Of a stretch of 64,000 bases of DNA, positions 34,166-42,324 are shown in pieces. Position 1 is the first letter of the stretch, and each line of letters opens with the position of its first letter. A program made the position numbers and the translations under genes. Source of the stretch: CALAED01 sp035765195. Its GTDB lineage: Bacteria > Actinomycetota > Actinomycetes > Streptosporangiales > Streptosporangiaceae. The stretch covers positions 86,760 through 150,759 of the forward strand of contig DASTYC010000024.1 in NCBI GenBank assembly GCA_035765195.1, read 5' to 3'. The notes under the pieces were generated by a model. That model was not told the origin of the DNA. It was given only the letters and a program-made list of their open reading frames with translations, and ran no database searches.

Positions 34166-34770
34166 GACGCCGTCTCGGCCACCGGCTCGGCGACGTTCGC
34201 GGCCGCGGTCTCGGTCTCGGTCTCGGTCTCGGTCAACCGGGCGAGCACGGCGGGCAGCAGCTCGGCGGCGCGCTCGTCGACCTGATCCGGGCCCAGCACG
34301 GCGACGGGGTGCGGCGTCGTCAGGAACTCGAAGCCGGGGGCGCCGTGCACCTCGGCCATCGCGCGGGCGGTCACCTCGAACGCGTCGCTGCAGATGACCG
34401 CGGCGGGCAGTCCTTCGCGCTCGAACGCGATGCCGTCGGCCACCGACGAGGCGCTGCACGAACCGCAGTCGCCAACGCCGACGATCACCACGTCGCTGAC
34501 GGCGGCGATCTCCTTCAGCAGCGGTTCGTCCACCGGGAAGGCGATGGTGTGCTTGGTGCGCTGGATCGACACCACGGCTCCGTAGTCCCGGGCCAGCAGC
34601 CTCCCGAGTTCGGCCAGCAGCGGCGCCGCGTTCTGCTTGGTGTTGTTCAGCAGTCCCACGCGGGCGTTCGCCAGGTCGGGGAGCCTGCGCGCGGCCGACG
34701 ACCGCGGGGCCGGGCGCCGCGACAGCCCGGTCGGATCGAGGATGTGGTCGAACCGTACGTCGTCGAGCAT
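34162..34770 (-). CDS. UGSC-family protein, cysteine form
   Basis: A 202-residue protein of the UGSC family, named for a Sec-Gly-Ser-Cys redox motif. Here the motif reads Cys102-Gly-Ser-Cys105 within GVGDCGSCSASS, so the cysteine version replaces selenocysteine. NNTKQNA (about 42-48) is a further conserved stretch. The C-terminus carries a low-complexity Thr-Glu repeat (about 178-187) encoded by tandem CGGTCT units. Family members are thought to do thiol/selenol redox chemistry, with substrate unknown. The gene is divergent from iclR, and the intervening DNA holds a 16-base operator shared with the ABC-importer promoter. Confidence 0.8.
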   Translation of the reverse strand: MLDDVRFDHILDPTGLSRRPAPRSSAARRLPDLANARVGLLNNTKQNAAPLLAELGRLLARDYGAVVSIQRTKHTIAFPVDEPLLKEIAAVSDVVIVGVGDCGSCSASSVADGIAFEREGLPAAVICSDAFEVTARAMAEVHGAPGFEFLTTPHPVAVLGPDQVDERAAELLPAVLARLTETETETETAAANVAEPVAETAS

Positions 34771-34896
34771 GGGGGCCTCACTCGTGATTCACCGACGTGA
34801 TGGCGGGGCGAAGCCGGGTGGTGGGTACGTGACAGCGGGGCGGCTCCGCCCTCTTCCTTCGACTTTAGGTCGGCGCGAAGCCCCGTGAACCAAGGC

Positions 34897-34912
34897 TTTC
34901 GCGTCACGGAAA
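34897..34912. promoter_or_regulatory. IclR-type operator candidate, copy 1
   Basis: TTTCGCGTCACGGAAA, an interrupted palindrome (TTTC-N8-GAAA), lies between the divergent UGSC operon and the iclR gene. The identical 16 bases recur at 45243-45258 on the other strand. The rest of 34771-35100 holds a GC palindrome at 34933-34950 and the two promoters. Confidence 0.6.
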
Positions 34913-35100
34913 ACCGACCGCGATTGGACGGCGCGCGGCGGCCGCCGCGCGAGAATGAACGGGAAGTGAAGCCGAGTTCCGCCATGTGGAAGCTTTTTCG
35001 TACCTTGTGGACATTCTTTCCCCAGTCGCACTGTTTCTGTAGCCTCGTTCACAGGGGTGTAACTTCGGACCACATTCACGGGGCCCCGTAGGTGAGCGTG

Positions 35101-36075
35101 ATGACCGTCCAGGCAGCCGGCGATTGTCCGAGACCCAAGCGCCTCACGGCCGCCCAGCGGGTCCTGTCGATCCTCGGGGTCTTCGACATAGAGAACGCGG
35201 CGCTCTCGCTCAGCGAGATCAGCCGCCGCACCGGGCTGACTCTGAGCACCACGCACCGGCTCGTCAACGAGTTGCGCGAGTGGGGCGCGCTGTCCCGCGA
35301 CGCCGACGGCCGCTACAGCATCGGAATGCGCATCCTGGAGCTGGGCACGACGTCGCAGGGGCTGCGGCTCCGCGAGGTCGCGCTGCCCTACCTGGAAGAC
35401 CTGCAGCACGCGGTGCGGGCCAACATCCACCTGGCGGTCGCCGACGGACACGATGTGATCTACATCGAGTCGCTGCGCTGCCGCGACGGAGTGCCCGTGC
35501 CCAGCCGGCTCGGCGGGCGCTGGCCGATGCACGCCACCGGCACCGGTCTGGTGCTGCTCGCGAACGCGGCGCAGGAGTTCCAAGAGGAGGTGCTCTCCTC
35601 CAAACTGCGCCGCTTCACCGAGTTCACGCCGACCGACCCGGACGCGCTGCGGCACCGGCTGGCCGAGATCCGCAGGTCGGGCGTCGCGATCATCGAGAAC
35701 CAGCTCACCTACGACGCGCGGGCCATCGCGGTCCCGATCAGAGGGCCACGCGACCGGGTGGTCGCGGCGGTCGGCCTGACCACCCCGATCGCGGCGCCCT
35801 CGCCGTACGCGCTGGTGCCGGCGCTCGCCGCGACCGCGCGAGCGATCTCCCGCGCGCTCGGCGCGCCGTCGGCCGGAGGCGGCGGGCGGCGGGCGGCCGG
35901 CGCGGGACGGCGGGTCCCGACCCCGGCCGAGTCGCCGATCCCCGGCTCGATCACCGCGTCCGCCGCGGAATCGGCTCCGGACGCGGGACGGGACGGCAGG
36001 GACGGCCGCGAACCCCGCGAGGGCCGTCACGACCGGGCGGCCGCCTACGATCACCCGGTCATGGCACGGAGGTGA
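35101..36075 (+). CDS. IclR family transcriptional regulator
   Basis: A 324-residue regulator. The N-terminal winged helix (about 18-78) includes AAQRVLSILGVFD, SLSEISRRTGL and TTHRLVNELREWGAL. The effector domain follows, with RANIHLAVADGHDVIYIESL and HATGTGLVLLA. The last about 70 residues (Gly/Arg/Asp-rich) extend beyond the usual 250-260 residues. ATG 35101 is preferred (AGGTGAG upstream); GTG 35092 and 35098 are in frame. The 3' end overlaps the convergent SDR gene by 17 bases. It likely controls the UGSC operon and the ABC-importer/ADH genes through the shared TTTC-N8-GAAA site. Confidence 0.92.
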   Translation: MTVQAAGDCPRPKRLTAAQRVLSILGVFDIENAALSLSEISRRTGLTLSTTHRLVNELREWGALSRDADGRYSIGMRILELGTTSQGLRLREVALPYLEDLQHAVRANIHLAVADGHDVIYIESLRCRDGVPVPSRLGGRWPMHATGTGLVLLANAAQEFQEEVLSSKLRRFTEFTPTDPDALRHRLAEIRRSGVAIIENQLTYDARAIAVPIRGPRDRVVAAVGLTTPIAAPSPYALVPALAATARAISRALGAPSAGGGGRRAAGAGRRVPTPAESPIPGSITASAAESAPDAGRDGRDGREPREGRHDRAAAYDHPVMARR

Positions 36076-36922
36076 TCGGCGGGCCCGCCGGGAACCGGTG
36101 CGGCGGTCCGCCCTCGACGGTGAGGATGTGCCCGGAAATCCACCGGGCACGGTCGCTGAGCAGGAACAACGCGGCGTACGCGATGTCCCATGAGGTGCCC
36201 TCGGTCTTCAGCGAAGTGCCGAGCCGGCGCGGTTCGCGCATCTCGTCGGGCATGCCGCCACGCGCGGCGAACGCGCCCCAGATCGCGCCGACCTGAACGC
36301 AGTTGACCCGGATGCCCTGCGGCCCGAGCGTCGTCGCCGCGCCCTCCGTGAAGTTCTCCAGCGCGGCCTTGGCGACGCAGTAGACCATGCCGGGCCCGCG
36401 GTAGCGCGCGCCGACCGAGGAGATGGTCACGATGGAACTGCCGCGCGGCAGCACCGGGACGGCGTGCCGGGTGATCTGCCAGGCCGACTTGAAGTTGATG
36501 TCCATGAGCTCGTCGAACCGCTCCGGCGTCACCTCGAACACCCCGGCCCGGTCGCCGACCGCGATGGTGTGGACCAGCGTGTCGAGCCCGCCCAGCGCGC
36601 CGACGGTCTCGGCCACGGCGTCGGCGCAGGCACGGTCGGAGGTGATGTCCGCGATCACCGGGATCGCCTCGCCGCCCGCCGCGGTGATCCGGTCGACGGT
36701 GCGGGCGGCGGCGTCCTTGTCGCGGTCCAGCACCGCGACGCGGGCGCCGTGCTGGGCGAGCAGCATGCAGATGCCGTAGCCGATCCCGGGAAAATCGGTG
36801 TTCTGGCCGCCGCCGGCGACGAGCGCCGTACGGCCGGTCATCCATTGCGGTCCGGCCGCGAGGAAGGGATCGGTCAACGGGTCTTCGAGATACCTCTCTT
36901 CGGGCGTCCGGGCTTCGGACAT
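36059..36922 (-). CDS. SDR family oxidoreductase
   Basis: A 287-residue short-chain dehydrogenase with an N-terminal extension of about 27 residues. The cofactor motif reads AGGGQNTDFPGIGYG (about 36-50), an enoyl-reductase-like long glycine loop. Catalytic Ser lies in TISSVGARY and the Tyr-Lys pair in YCVAK (about 180-184). It is the last gene of the large minus-strand operon ABC importer - two alcohol dehydrogenases - SDR, 37 bases after the second dehydrogenase. It probably acts on the ketone or aldehyde formed by them. Confidence 0.88.
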   Translation of the reverse strand: MSEARTPEERYLEDPLTDPFLAAGPQWMTGRTALVAGGGQNTDFPGIGYGICMLLAQHGARVAVLDRDKDAAARTVDRITAAGGEAIPVIADITSDRACADAVAETVGALGGLDTLVHTIAVGDRAGVFEVTPERFDELMDINFKSAWQITRHAVPVLPRGSSIVTISSVGARYRGPGMVYCVAKAALENFTEGAATTLGPQGIRVNCVQVGAIWGAFAARGGMPDEMREPRRLGTSLKTEGTSWDIAYAALFLLSDRARWISGHILTVEGGPPHRFPAGPPITSVP

Positions 36923-36959
36923 CGGGCTCTCCCTTCCTCGGCGTGCGGCGGGCGCGTGC

Positions 36960-38120
36960 TCAGTGCTCGTGGACGACGACGCCCCGGATGTTCTTGCCGT
37001 CGGCCAGGTCGCGGTAGCCGTCGTTGACCTCCTCGAGCCGGTACCTGCGCGTGATCAGCTCGTCCAGCTTGAGGTCGCCCGCCCGGTAGAGGTCGAGCAG
37101 CCTCGGTACGTCGTAGAGCGGGTTGCAGCCGCCGCACAGGGCGCCGCGGATCTGGCGCTGGCCCCTGATCAGCTGCCCCGCGTGCACGTGGACCGCCTTC
37201 TCGGTGGCCTTGCCCGCGGCGGTGATCGTGACCTTTCCGCACTTGCCGGTCAGTTGCAGGGCCGCCTCGACGATCTCCTGGGTGACCACACCGGGCGTGC
37301 AGATGGCGTGGTCGGCGAGGGCGCCGCGGGTCGCGTCCACGAGGAACTCGCGGGCGGCGCCGGGATCGGCGAAGGCGTGCGTGGCCCCGAAGATCTTCGA
37401 CGTCTCGCGCTTGAACTCCACCGGGTCGATCACGACGACGTGCTTGGCGCCGGCGTACCGGGCGCCCTGGACGGCGTTGCTGCCCACGCCGCCCGCGCCG
37501 AAGATCACCACCGTGTCGCCGGCGCGGACCCCGGCCGCGTACACCGCCGAGCCCCAGCCCGCCGGCACGCCGCAGCCCACCAGGGCGCCGACCTCGAACG
37601 GGATGTCGTCGGGCAGCGGGATGCACGCCCACTCCGACACCACGGCGTACTGCGAGAACGTGCCCAGCGAGCAGAACCCGCCGAGGTCCTCGCCGTCCAG
37701 GTGGAACCGGAACGTGCCGTCGAGGAACATGCCGCTGCCCGCGTTCCGTCCCTTGACGCACATGTTCTGGCGCCCGGTCGAGCAGGGCCGGCAGGCGCCG
37801 CAGGCGGGGATGTAGGAGCAGACGACGCGGTCGCCCGCCCGCACCCGCCGGACATGCGGCCCGACGGTCTCCACCACGCCGGAACCCTCGTGCCCGCCGA
37901 CGATCGGGAAGCGGACCCGGGCGTCGCCCTGGGTGATGTGGTCGTCGGAGTGGCACAGGCCGGAGGCGTGGAACCTGACCCGCACCTCGTGCTCCTTCGG
38001 CGGGTCGAGCCGGAGGTCGGCCGGTTCCCAGCCGATGTGCGGGCCGCGCGCGATGGCCGCGCGCGTGGTGATGGCGCCGCCCTCGGTGCCCGCCATCACG
38101 GGGCCGGTCTCAGTGCTCAT
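36960..38120 (-). CDS. NDMA/mycofactocin-type alcohol dehydrogenase
   Basis: A 386-residue zinc MDR dehydrogenase. GLCHSDDHITQGD (about 54-66), GGHEGSG, the structural CGACRPCSTGRQNMC and VIFGAGGVGSNAVQGARYAGA (about 204-224) are in order, and the protein ends KNIRGVVVHEH. These features match the NDMA-dependent, nicotinoprotein alcohol dehydrogenases whose tightly bound NAD is reoxidised through mycofactocin. Its start overlaps the upstream paralogue by 11 bases. The first 20 residues are extra compared with the paralogue. No mycofactocin synthesis genes lie in this window. Confidence 0.88.
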   Translation of the reverse strand: MSTETGPVMAGTEGGAITTRAAIARGPHIGWEPADLRLDPPKEHEVRVRFHASGLCHSDDHITQGDARVRFPIVGGHEGSGVVETVGPHVRRVRAGDRVVCSYIPACGACRPCSTGRQNMCVKGRNAGSGMFLDGTFRFHLDGEDLGGFCSLGTFSQYAVVSEWACIPLPDDIPFEVGALVGCGVPAGWGSAVYAAGVRAGDTVVIFGAGGVGSNAVQGARYAGAKHVVVIDPVEFKRETSKIFGATHAFADPGAAREFLVDATRGALADHAICTPGVVTQEIVEAALQLTGKCGKVTITAAGKATEKAVHVHAGQLIRGQRQIRGALCGGCNPLYDVPRLLDLYRAGDLKLDELITRRYRLEEVNDGYRDLADGKNIRGVVVHEH

Positions 38121-39225
38121 GGATGATCACGCCGCGGATGTTCTTGCCGTCCAACATGTCCTGATAACCCTGGTTGACGTCTTCGAGCGGGTAGCGCCGC
38201 GTGATGAGCTCGTCGAGCTTGAGATCACCGGCTCGGTAGAGGTCGAGCAGCTTCGGCACGTCGTGCAGCGGGTTGCATGCGCCGTAGACCACGCCCTGGA
38301 CGCGGCGCTGGAAGCCGATGAGCATCCCGGGGTTCGCGTCCAGCGTGCCGTTGCCGACCGCCGTGATGGAGACCTGGCCGCTCCTGCCGACGACGTTCAG
38401 CGCCTGCTCGATCACCTCGTCGTTCAGCACGCCGACCGTGATGATCGCGTGGTCGGCGAGCTCGCCGCCGGTGGCCTCGACGACGAACTCGTGCGCCTTG
38501 GCGGCGTCCGCGAAGGTCTGCGTGGCGCCGAACACCTCGGCCATCTCCCGCTTGAACGGCACGGGGTCCACCACGACCACGTTCGTGGCCCCGGCGAACC
38601 TGGCGCCCTGCACGGCGTTGCCGCCGACGCCTCCCGAGCCGTAGATCACCACCGTGTCGCCGGCCCGGACGCCGGCCGCGTACACCGCCGAGCCCCAGCC
38701 GGTCGGCACACCGCACGAGACCAGCGACGCCACGTCGAAGGGAATGTCGTCCGCGATGGGGACGACCTGGAACTCCGAGACCACGGCGTAGCGCGCGAAC
38801 GTGCCCAGCACGCACAGCCCGCCGACGTCCTCCCCGTCCAGATGGAAGCGGAACGTGCCGTCCGGCAGCACGCCGGTGGCCGCGTTCACCCCCGTCTCGC
38901 ACAGGTTCTGGTGTCCGGTCGAGCAGTACCGGCACGACCCGCACACCGGGATGAACGTGCACACGACGTGGTCGCCCGCGGCGACCCGCGTCACCCCCTC
39001 CCCGACGGCGTCCACGATCCCGGCGCCCTCGTGCCCGCCGACGACGGGCATGCGCATCGGGGCCGCGCCCTTTTGCACATGGTCGTCGGAGTGGCACATG
39101 CCGGCGGCCATGAACTTGACGCGCACCTCGTTCGCCTTCGGATCGTCCAGTTCGATGTCGGTGATCTCCCACGGCGCACCGGGTTCCCGGCAGATCGCCG
39201 CGCGCGTCGTCATGCCCATGCCCAT
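38110..39225 (-). CDS. NDMA/mycofactocin-type alcohol dehydrogenase, paralogue
   Basis: A 371-residue zinc MDR dehydrogenase, close paralogue of the next gene: GMCHSDDHVQKG, GGHEGAGIV, CGSCRYCSTGHQNLC, VIYGSGGVGGNAVQGARFAGA and the same KNIRGVIIHEH end. Tandem duplication followed by divergence is likely; the two may form a heteromer or oxidise different alcohols. The start region reads ATGGGC-ATGGGC-ATGACG, so three in-frame ATGs are available within 12 bases (39225, 39219 and 39213). It follows the ABC ATPase gene by 46 bases in the same operon. Confidence 0.88.
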   Translation of the reverse strand: MGMGMTTRAAICREPGAPWEITDIELDDPKANEVRVKFMAAGMCHSDDHVQKGAAPMRMPVVGGHEGAGIVDAVGEGVTRVAAGDHVVCTFIPVCGSCRYCSTGHQNLCETGVNAATGVLPDGTFRFHLDGEDVGGLCVLGTFARYAVVSEFQVVPIADDIPFDVASLVSCGVPTGWGSAVYAAGVRAGDTVVIYGSGGVGGNAVQGARFAGATNVVVVDPVPFKREMAEVFGATQTFADAAKAHEFVVEATGGELADHAIITVGVLNDEVIEQALNVVGRSGQVSITAVGNGTLDANPGMLIGFQRRVQGVVYGACNPLHDVPKLLDLYRAGDLKLDELITRRYPLEDVNQGYQDMLDGKNIRGVIIHEH

Positions 39226-39271
39226 ACCAGCCCTGTCGCCGGGGTTCGATCTGACGTCACGAAGTCACGAC

Positions 39272-40333
39272 TCATGTGGTCGCGGGGGCCGTGTCCTGCC
39301 GCGCCGCGTTCAACGGAAAGTGGCAGGCCACCTGGCGCCGCCGCTCGATCTCGCGCAACGGCGGCGTCTCGGTGGCACAGCGTTCCCGGGCGAACGGACA
39401 GCGGGTCCGGAACCGGCAGCCGCTGGGCGGCTCGATCGGCGACGGCGGCTCGCCCGCCAGCGGGACGGGGCGGCGCACCTCCCCGGTCACCGGATCGAGG
39501 CCCGGGATGGAGTCCAGCAGCGCGGAGGTGTACGGGTGCAGCGGCCGGCGATACAGGTCCTCCGCCGGGCCGACCTCCGCGAGCTGCCCCAGGTACATGA
39601 CCGCCACCCGGTCGCTGACCTGCTTGACCAGCGCCAGGTCGTGCGAGATGAACAAGTACGACAGGCCGAGCTCGGCGCGGAGCCGTTCGAACAGGTTCAG
39701 CACCTGCGCCTGGATCAGCACGTCCAGCGAGGCGACCGGCTCGTCACAGATGATCAGCGCGGGGTTCAGCGCGATCGCGCGGGCGATCGCGACCCGCTGG
39801 CACTGGCCGCCGGACAGCTCGTGCGGCCGCCGCCTGCCGTACACCGAGGGATTCAGGCCGACCAGGTCGAGCAGTTCGTTCACCCGCTCGCGCCGCGCCG
39901 CCGACGGCTTCACGCCGTACCCGAGCAGCGGCTCTTCGACCAGCTCGGCGACCCGCCAGCGCGGGTTCAGCGAGCCGAACGGGTCCTGGTAGACCATCTG
40001 CATCTGGCGGCGCGCCTGGGTGAGCGAACGGCGGCCGAGCCGCATCAGATCGGTGCCGAGGAAGCGCACCTCGCCGCCCTTCGGCCGCGGCGCCTGGATG
40101 ACGGATCTGGCCAGGGTGGTCTTGCCGGACCCGGTCTCGCCCACGATGCCCAGCGTCTCCCCGACGGCGATCTCGAACGACACGTTCGAGACGGCGTGGA
40201 CCACGGCGCCCTTGACGCCGCCCGGCCCGCGCACGGCGAACTCCTGTACGACGTCGCGCACCTCGAGCAGCGGCTCGCCTGGCACGCGCCCGCCGTTGCC
40301 CGCTCCGTTGGTCGTCTGGGCCGCCTGGGTCAT
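39272..40333 (-). CDS. ABC transporter ATP-binding protein, DppF/OppF-type
   Basis: A 353-residue ATPase of a peptide/nickel/opine-type importer. Walker A GETGSGKTT (about 67-75), signature ELSGGQCQRVAIARA (about 169-183), Walker B LIICDEPVASLD (about 190-201) and the oligopeptide-family C-terminal domain with a Cys-rich CRFRTRCPFARERC (about 308-321) are present. It pairs with the DppD-type ATPase upstream. Its ATG 40333 is the third of three tandemly repeated GGAG-N8-ATG units. Substrate unknown; peptides or glycosides are common for this family. Confidence 0.93.
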   Translation of the reverse strand: MTQAAQTTNGAGNGGRVPGEPLLEVRDVVQEFAVRGPGGVKGAVVHAVSNVSFEIAVGETLGIVGETGSGKTTLARSVIQAPRPKGGEVRFLGTDLMRLGRRSLTQARRQMQMVYQDPFGSLNPRWRVAELVEEPLLGYGVKPSAARRERVNELLDLVGLNPSVYGRRRPHELSGGQCQRVAIARAIALNPALIICDEPVASLDVLIQAQVLNLFERLRAELGLSYLFISHDLALVKQVSDRVAVMYLGQLAEVGPAEDLYRRPLHPYTSALLDSIPGLDPVTGEVRRPVPLAGEPPSPIEPPSGCRFRTRCPFARERCATETPPLREIERRRQVACHFPLNAARQDTAPATT

Positions 40334-40390
40334 CGGCCGGCTCCGTCCGTCATCGGCTAGCTCCGTCCGTCATCCGCTAGCTCCGTCCTT
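40331..40390 (-). repeat. Triplicated ribosome-site/start unit before the DppF-type gene
   Basis: Three 20-base near-identical units (40331-40350, 40351-40370, 40371-40390) read, on the minus strand, GGAG followed by eight bases and ATG. The first overlaps the DppD-type stop (TAG), and the last provides the used start at 40333. The other ATGs (40353, 40373) are in other frames. Confidence 0.75.
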
Positions 40391-41435
40391 CCTCGCCCGC
40401 CACGGCGGCCGAGGCCGCCGGCGTCGCCGGAGCGGGGGCCTCGCCGTGCCAGCACGCCCACCAGTGGCCCGGCCGGTGCTCCAGGAACGGGGGCGCCTCG
40501 GCGCACTCGTCGGTCGCCATGTCGCAGCGCGGGCGGAACGGGCATCCGTCGGGAAGCGCCGCCGGGTCCGGCGGCTGGCCGGAGATCACCGGCAGCTGCC
40601 GGTGCGAGGGACGTTCCAGCTGCGGAATCGCGCCCATCAGCGCCCGGGTGTACGGCATCCGCACGTCCTGGAACAGCTGACGCGCCGGGGCGTACTCCAC
40701 CGCGCGGCCCGCGTACATGACGACCACGTTCTGCGCGTAGCTCGCCGCCAGACCCAGGTCGTGGCTGATCAGGATGATCGCCATGCCCAGCCGGTCCTGC
40801 AGCTCGAGCAGCAGGGACATGATCTGCGCCTGCGTGGTCACGTCGAGCGCGCTGGTCGCCTCGTCGGCGATCAGCAGCCGCGGCTCCCCGGCCAGCGCGA
40901 TGGCGATGACCACGCGCTGCCGCATGCCGCCGGACATCTGGTGGGGGTACTCGTGGAACCGGCGTTCGGCGGCCGGCAGGTGGACCAGCTTGAGCAGCTC
41001 GATCGCCCGTTCCTTGGCCGCGGCGCGATCGACGTCGGAGTGCTGCCGGATCGCCTCAGTGATCTGGGTGCCGATCTTCATGGTCGGGTTCAGCGACCGG
41101 GTCGGGTCCTGGAACACCATCGCGATCTCCGACCCGCGCCAGTGGCGGATGGTCGGCTCCGGCATGCCGACCAGCTCGGTGCCGTCGAACAGGGCCGAGC
41201 CGGAGACGTGCGCGGACGGCGGCAGCAGACCCATCAGCGTGCGGGAGCCGACGGTCTTGCCGGAGCCCGACTCGCCGATGATCGCGAGCATCTCCCCCGC
41301 GCTGAGCTCGTACGACAGGCCGTTGACCGCGTGCACCCGGCGGCCGCCCCGGGTGAAGGTGACCCGCAGGTCCCGCACCTCGAGCAGCTTCGGGCCGAGG
41401 CCGCGGGCACGGGCGGCGGCTGCGGCGGAACTCAT
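40377..41435 (-). CDS. ABC transporter ATP-binding protein, DppD/OppD-type
   Basis: A 352-residue ATPase, partner of the DppF-type subunit. Walker A GESGSGKTV (about 51-59), signature QMSGGMRQRVVIAIA (about 163-177), Walker B LLIADEATSALD (about 184-195) and the oligopeptide-transporter C-terminal CPFRPRCDMATDEC (about 307-320) are present. I chose ATG 41435 (GGAG-N6-ATG) over earlier in-frame ATGs at 41447 and 41486; the latter would overlap the permease gene by 35 bases. The start lies in a tandem duplication. Confidence 0.92.
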   Translation of the reverse strand: MSSAAAAARARGLGPKLLEVRDLRVTFTRGGRRVHAVNGLSYELSAGEMLAIIGESGSGKTVGSRTLMGLLPPSAHVSGSALFDGTELVGMPEPTIRHWRGSEIAMVFQDPTRSLNPTMKIGTQITEAIRQHSDVDRAAAKERAIELLKLVHLPAAERRFHEYPHQMSGGMRQRVVIAIALAGEPRLLIADEATSALDVTTQAQIMSLLLELQDRLGMAIILISHDLGLAASYAQNVVVMYAGRAVEYAPARQLFQDVRMPYTRALMGAIPQLERPSHRQLPVISGQPPDPAALPDGCPFRPRCDMATDECAEAPPFLEHRPGHWWACWHGEAPAPATPAASAAVAGEEGRS

Positions 41436-41470
41436 CGGGAACTCCATCGGCTCATCGGGAACTCCAGCGT
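41431..41470 (-). repeat. Duplicated ribosome-site/start unit at the DppC/DppD junction
   Basis: Two 20-base units (41431-41450 and 41451-41470) share their first 16 bases. On the minus strand each reads GGAGTTCCCGATGAG. The first copy contains the permease stop (CGA-TGA); the second gives the ATPase start ATG 41435. Confidence 0.7.
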
Positions 41471-42324
41471 GCGCGCAGGGCGTCACCGAGCAGGTTGAAG
41501 GCCAGCACGGTGACGAAGAGCATCAGGCTGGGCCAGATCACCAGCATCGGCGTCGCGGAGAGACTCGCCTGACCCTCGGAGATCATGTTTCCCCAGCTCG
41601 GCGCGGGCGGCGGGATGCCGAGTCCGAGGAAGCTCAGCGCCCCCTCGATGACGATGATCAGTCCCATGCCGAGGATGCTGAACGTGAGCAGCTGCGGGGC
41701 GACGTTGGGCGCGATGTGGCGGAACAGCACCCGCCACCAGGGCGTGCCGCACAGCTTCGCCGCCGCCATGAACGGCTGCTCGGCCAGGTTGAGCGTGGCG
41801 GCCCGCGCCACCCGGGCCATGGCGGGAACGCCGAAGAACGACAGCGCCAGGATCGTGTTGATCCGGCTCGGCCCCAGGCTCTGCGCCACCGCCAGGATCA
41901 GCACCAGCGACGGGAACGCGATGAACACGTCGAACACACGCATGATCAACATGTCCGCGGCGCCCCCGAAGTACGCCGACAGCGCGCCGAACGAGCCGCC
42001 GATGACCATGCCGATCAGGTTCACCGCGACCGCGACCATCAGCGAGTTGCGTCCGCCGTGCAGGATGCGCGACAGGATGTCGTTGCCGTTCGGGTCGGTG
42101 CCGAGCAGATGGCCCGGAGAGAAGGCCGGCAGGTAGGCATCGATGATGTTGCCGCCGGTCGGCCGCGGGATCGGCAGCACCAGCGGGCCGAGGAAGCAGG
42201 CCAGCACCACCAGCACGACCAGCCCGGCAGGGACGACGATCCCCAGCAGCCGCAGCCAGGCCCGGGTCGACCGAGCCGGCGGCGCGCCGGCGACGACGGA
42301 CGGGGTGGCCTCAGCGATCGCCAT
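41452..42324 (-). CDS. ABC transporter permease, DppC/OppC-type
   Basis: A 290-residue inner-membrane permease with about six helices. The N-terminal cytoplasmic part is followed by LLGTDPNGNDILSRILHGGRNSL (about 84-106), the characteristic DppC segment, and the EAA-type loop ARAATLNLAEQPFMAAAKLCG (about 166-186), which contacts the ATPases. Its start overlaps the DppB-type gene by 14 bases. It forms the heterodimeric channel with that protein. Confidence 0.93.
   Translation of the reverse strand: MAIAEATPSVVAGAPPARSTRAWLRLLGIVVPAGLVVLVVLACFLGPLVLPIPRPTGGNIIDAYLPAFSPGHLLGTDPNGNDILSRILHGGRNSLMVAVAVNLIGMVIGGSFGALSAYFGGAADMLIMRVFDVFIAFPSLVLILAVAQSLGPSRINTILALSFFGVPAMARVARAATLNLAEQPFMAAAKLCGTPWWRVLFRHIAPNVAPQLLTFSILGMGLIIVIEGALSFLGLGIPPPAPSWGNMISEGQASLSATPMLVIWPSLMLFVTVLAFNLLGDALRARWSSR

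Noticed and set aside
34203..34235. Tandem CGGTCT units as a possible regulatory repeat.
   Set aside because: They are in frame within the 3' end of the UGSC gene and simply encode a Thr-Glu repeat.
39240..39255. A GGTTCGATC string resembling a tRNA T-loop.
   Set aside because: No acceptor stem, anticodon arm or D-arm could be folded around it.
39252..39259. TGACGTCA before the ADH paralogue, identical to the RHH operator core.
   Set aside because: Only one copy is present, without the phased array seen at 18030-18059; an 8-base match is expected by chance in 64 kb.
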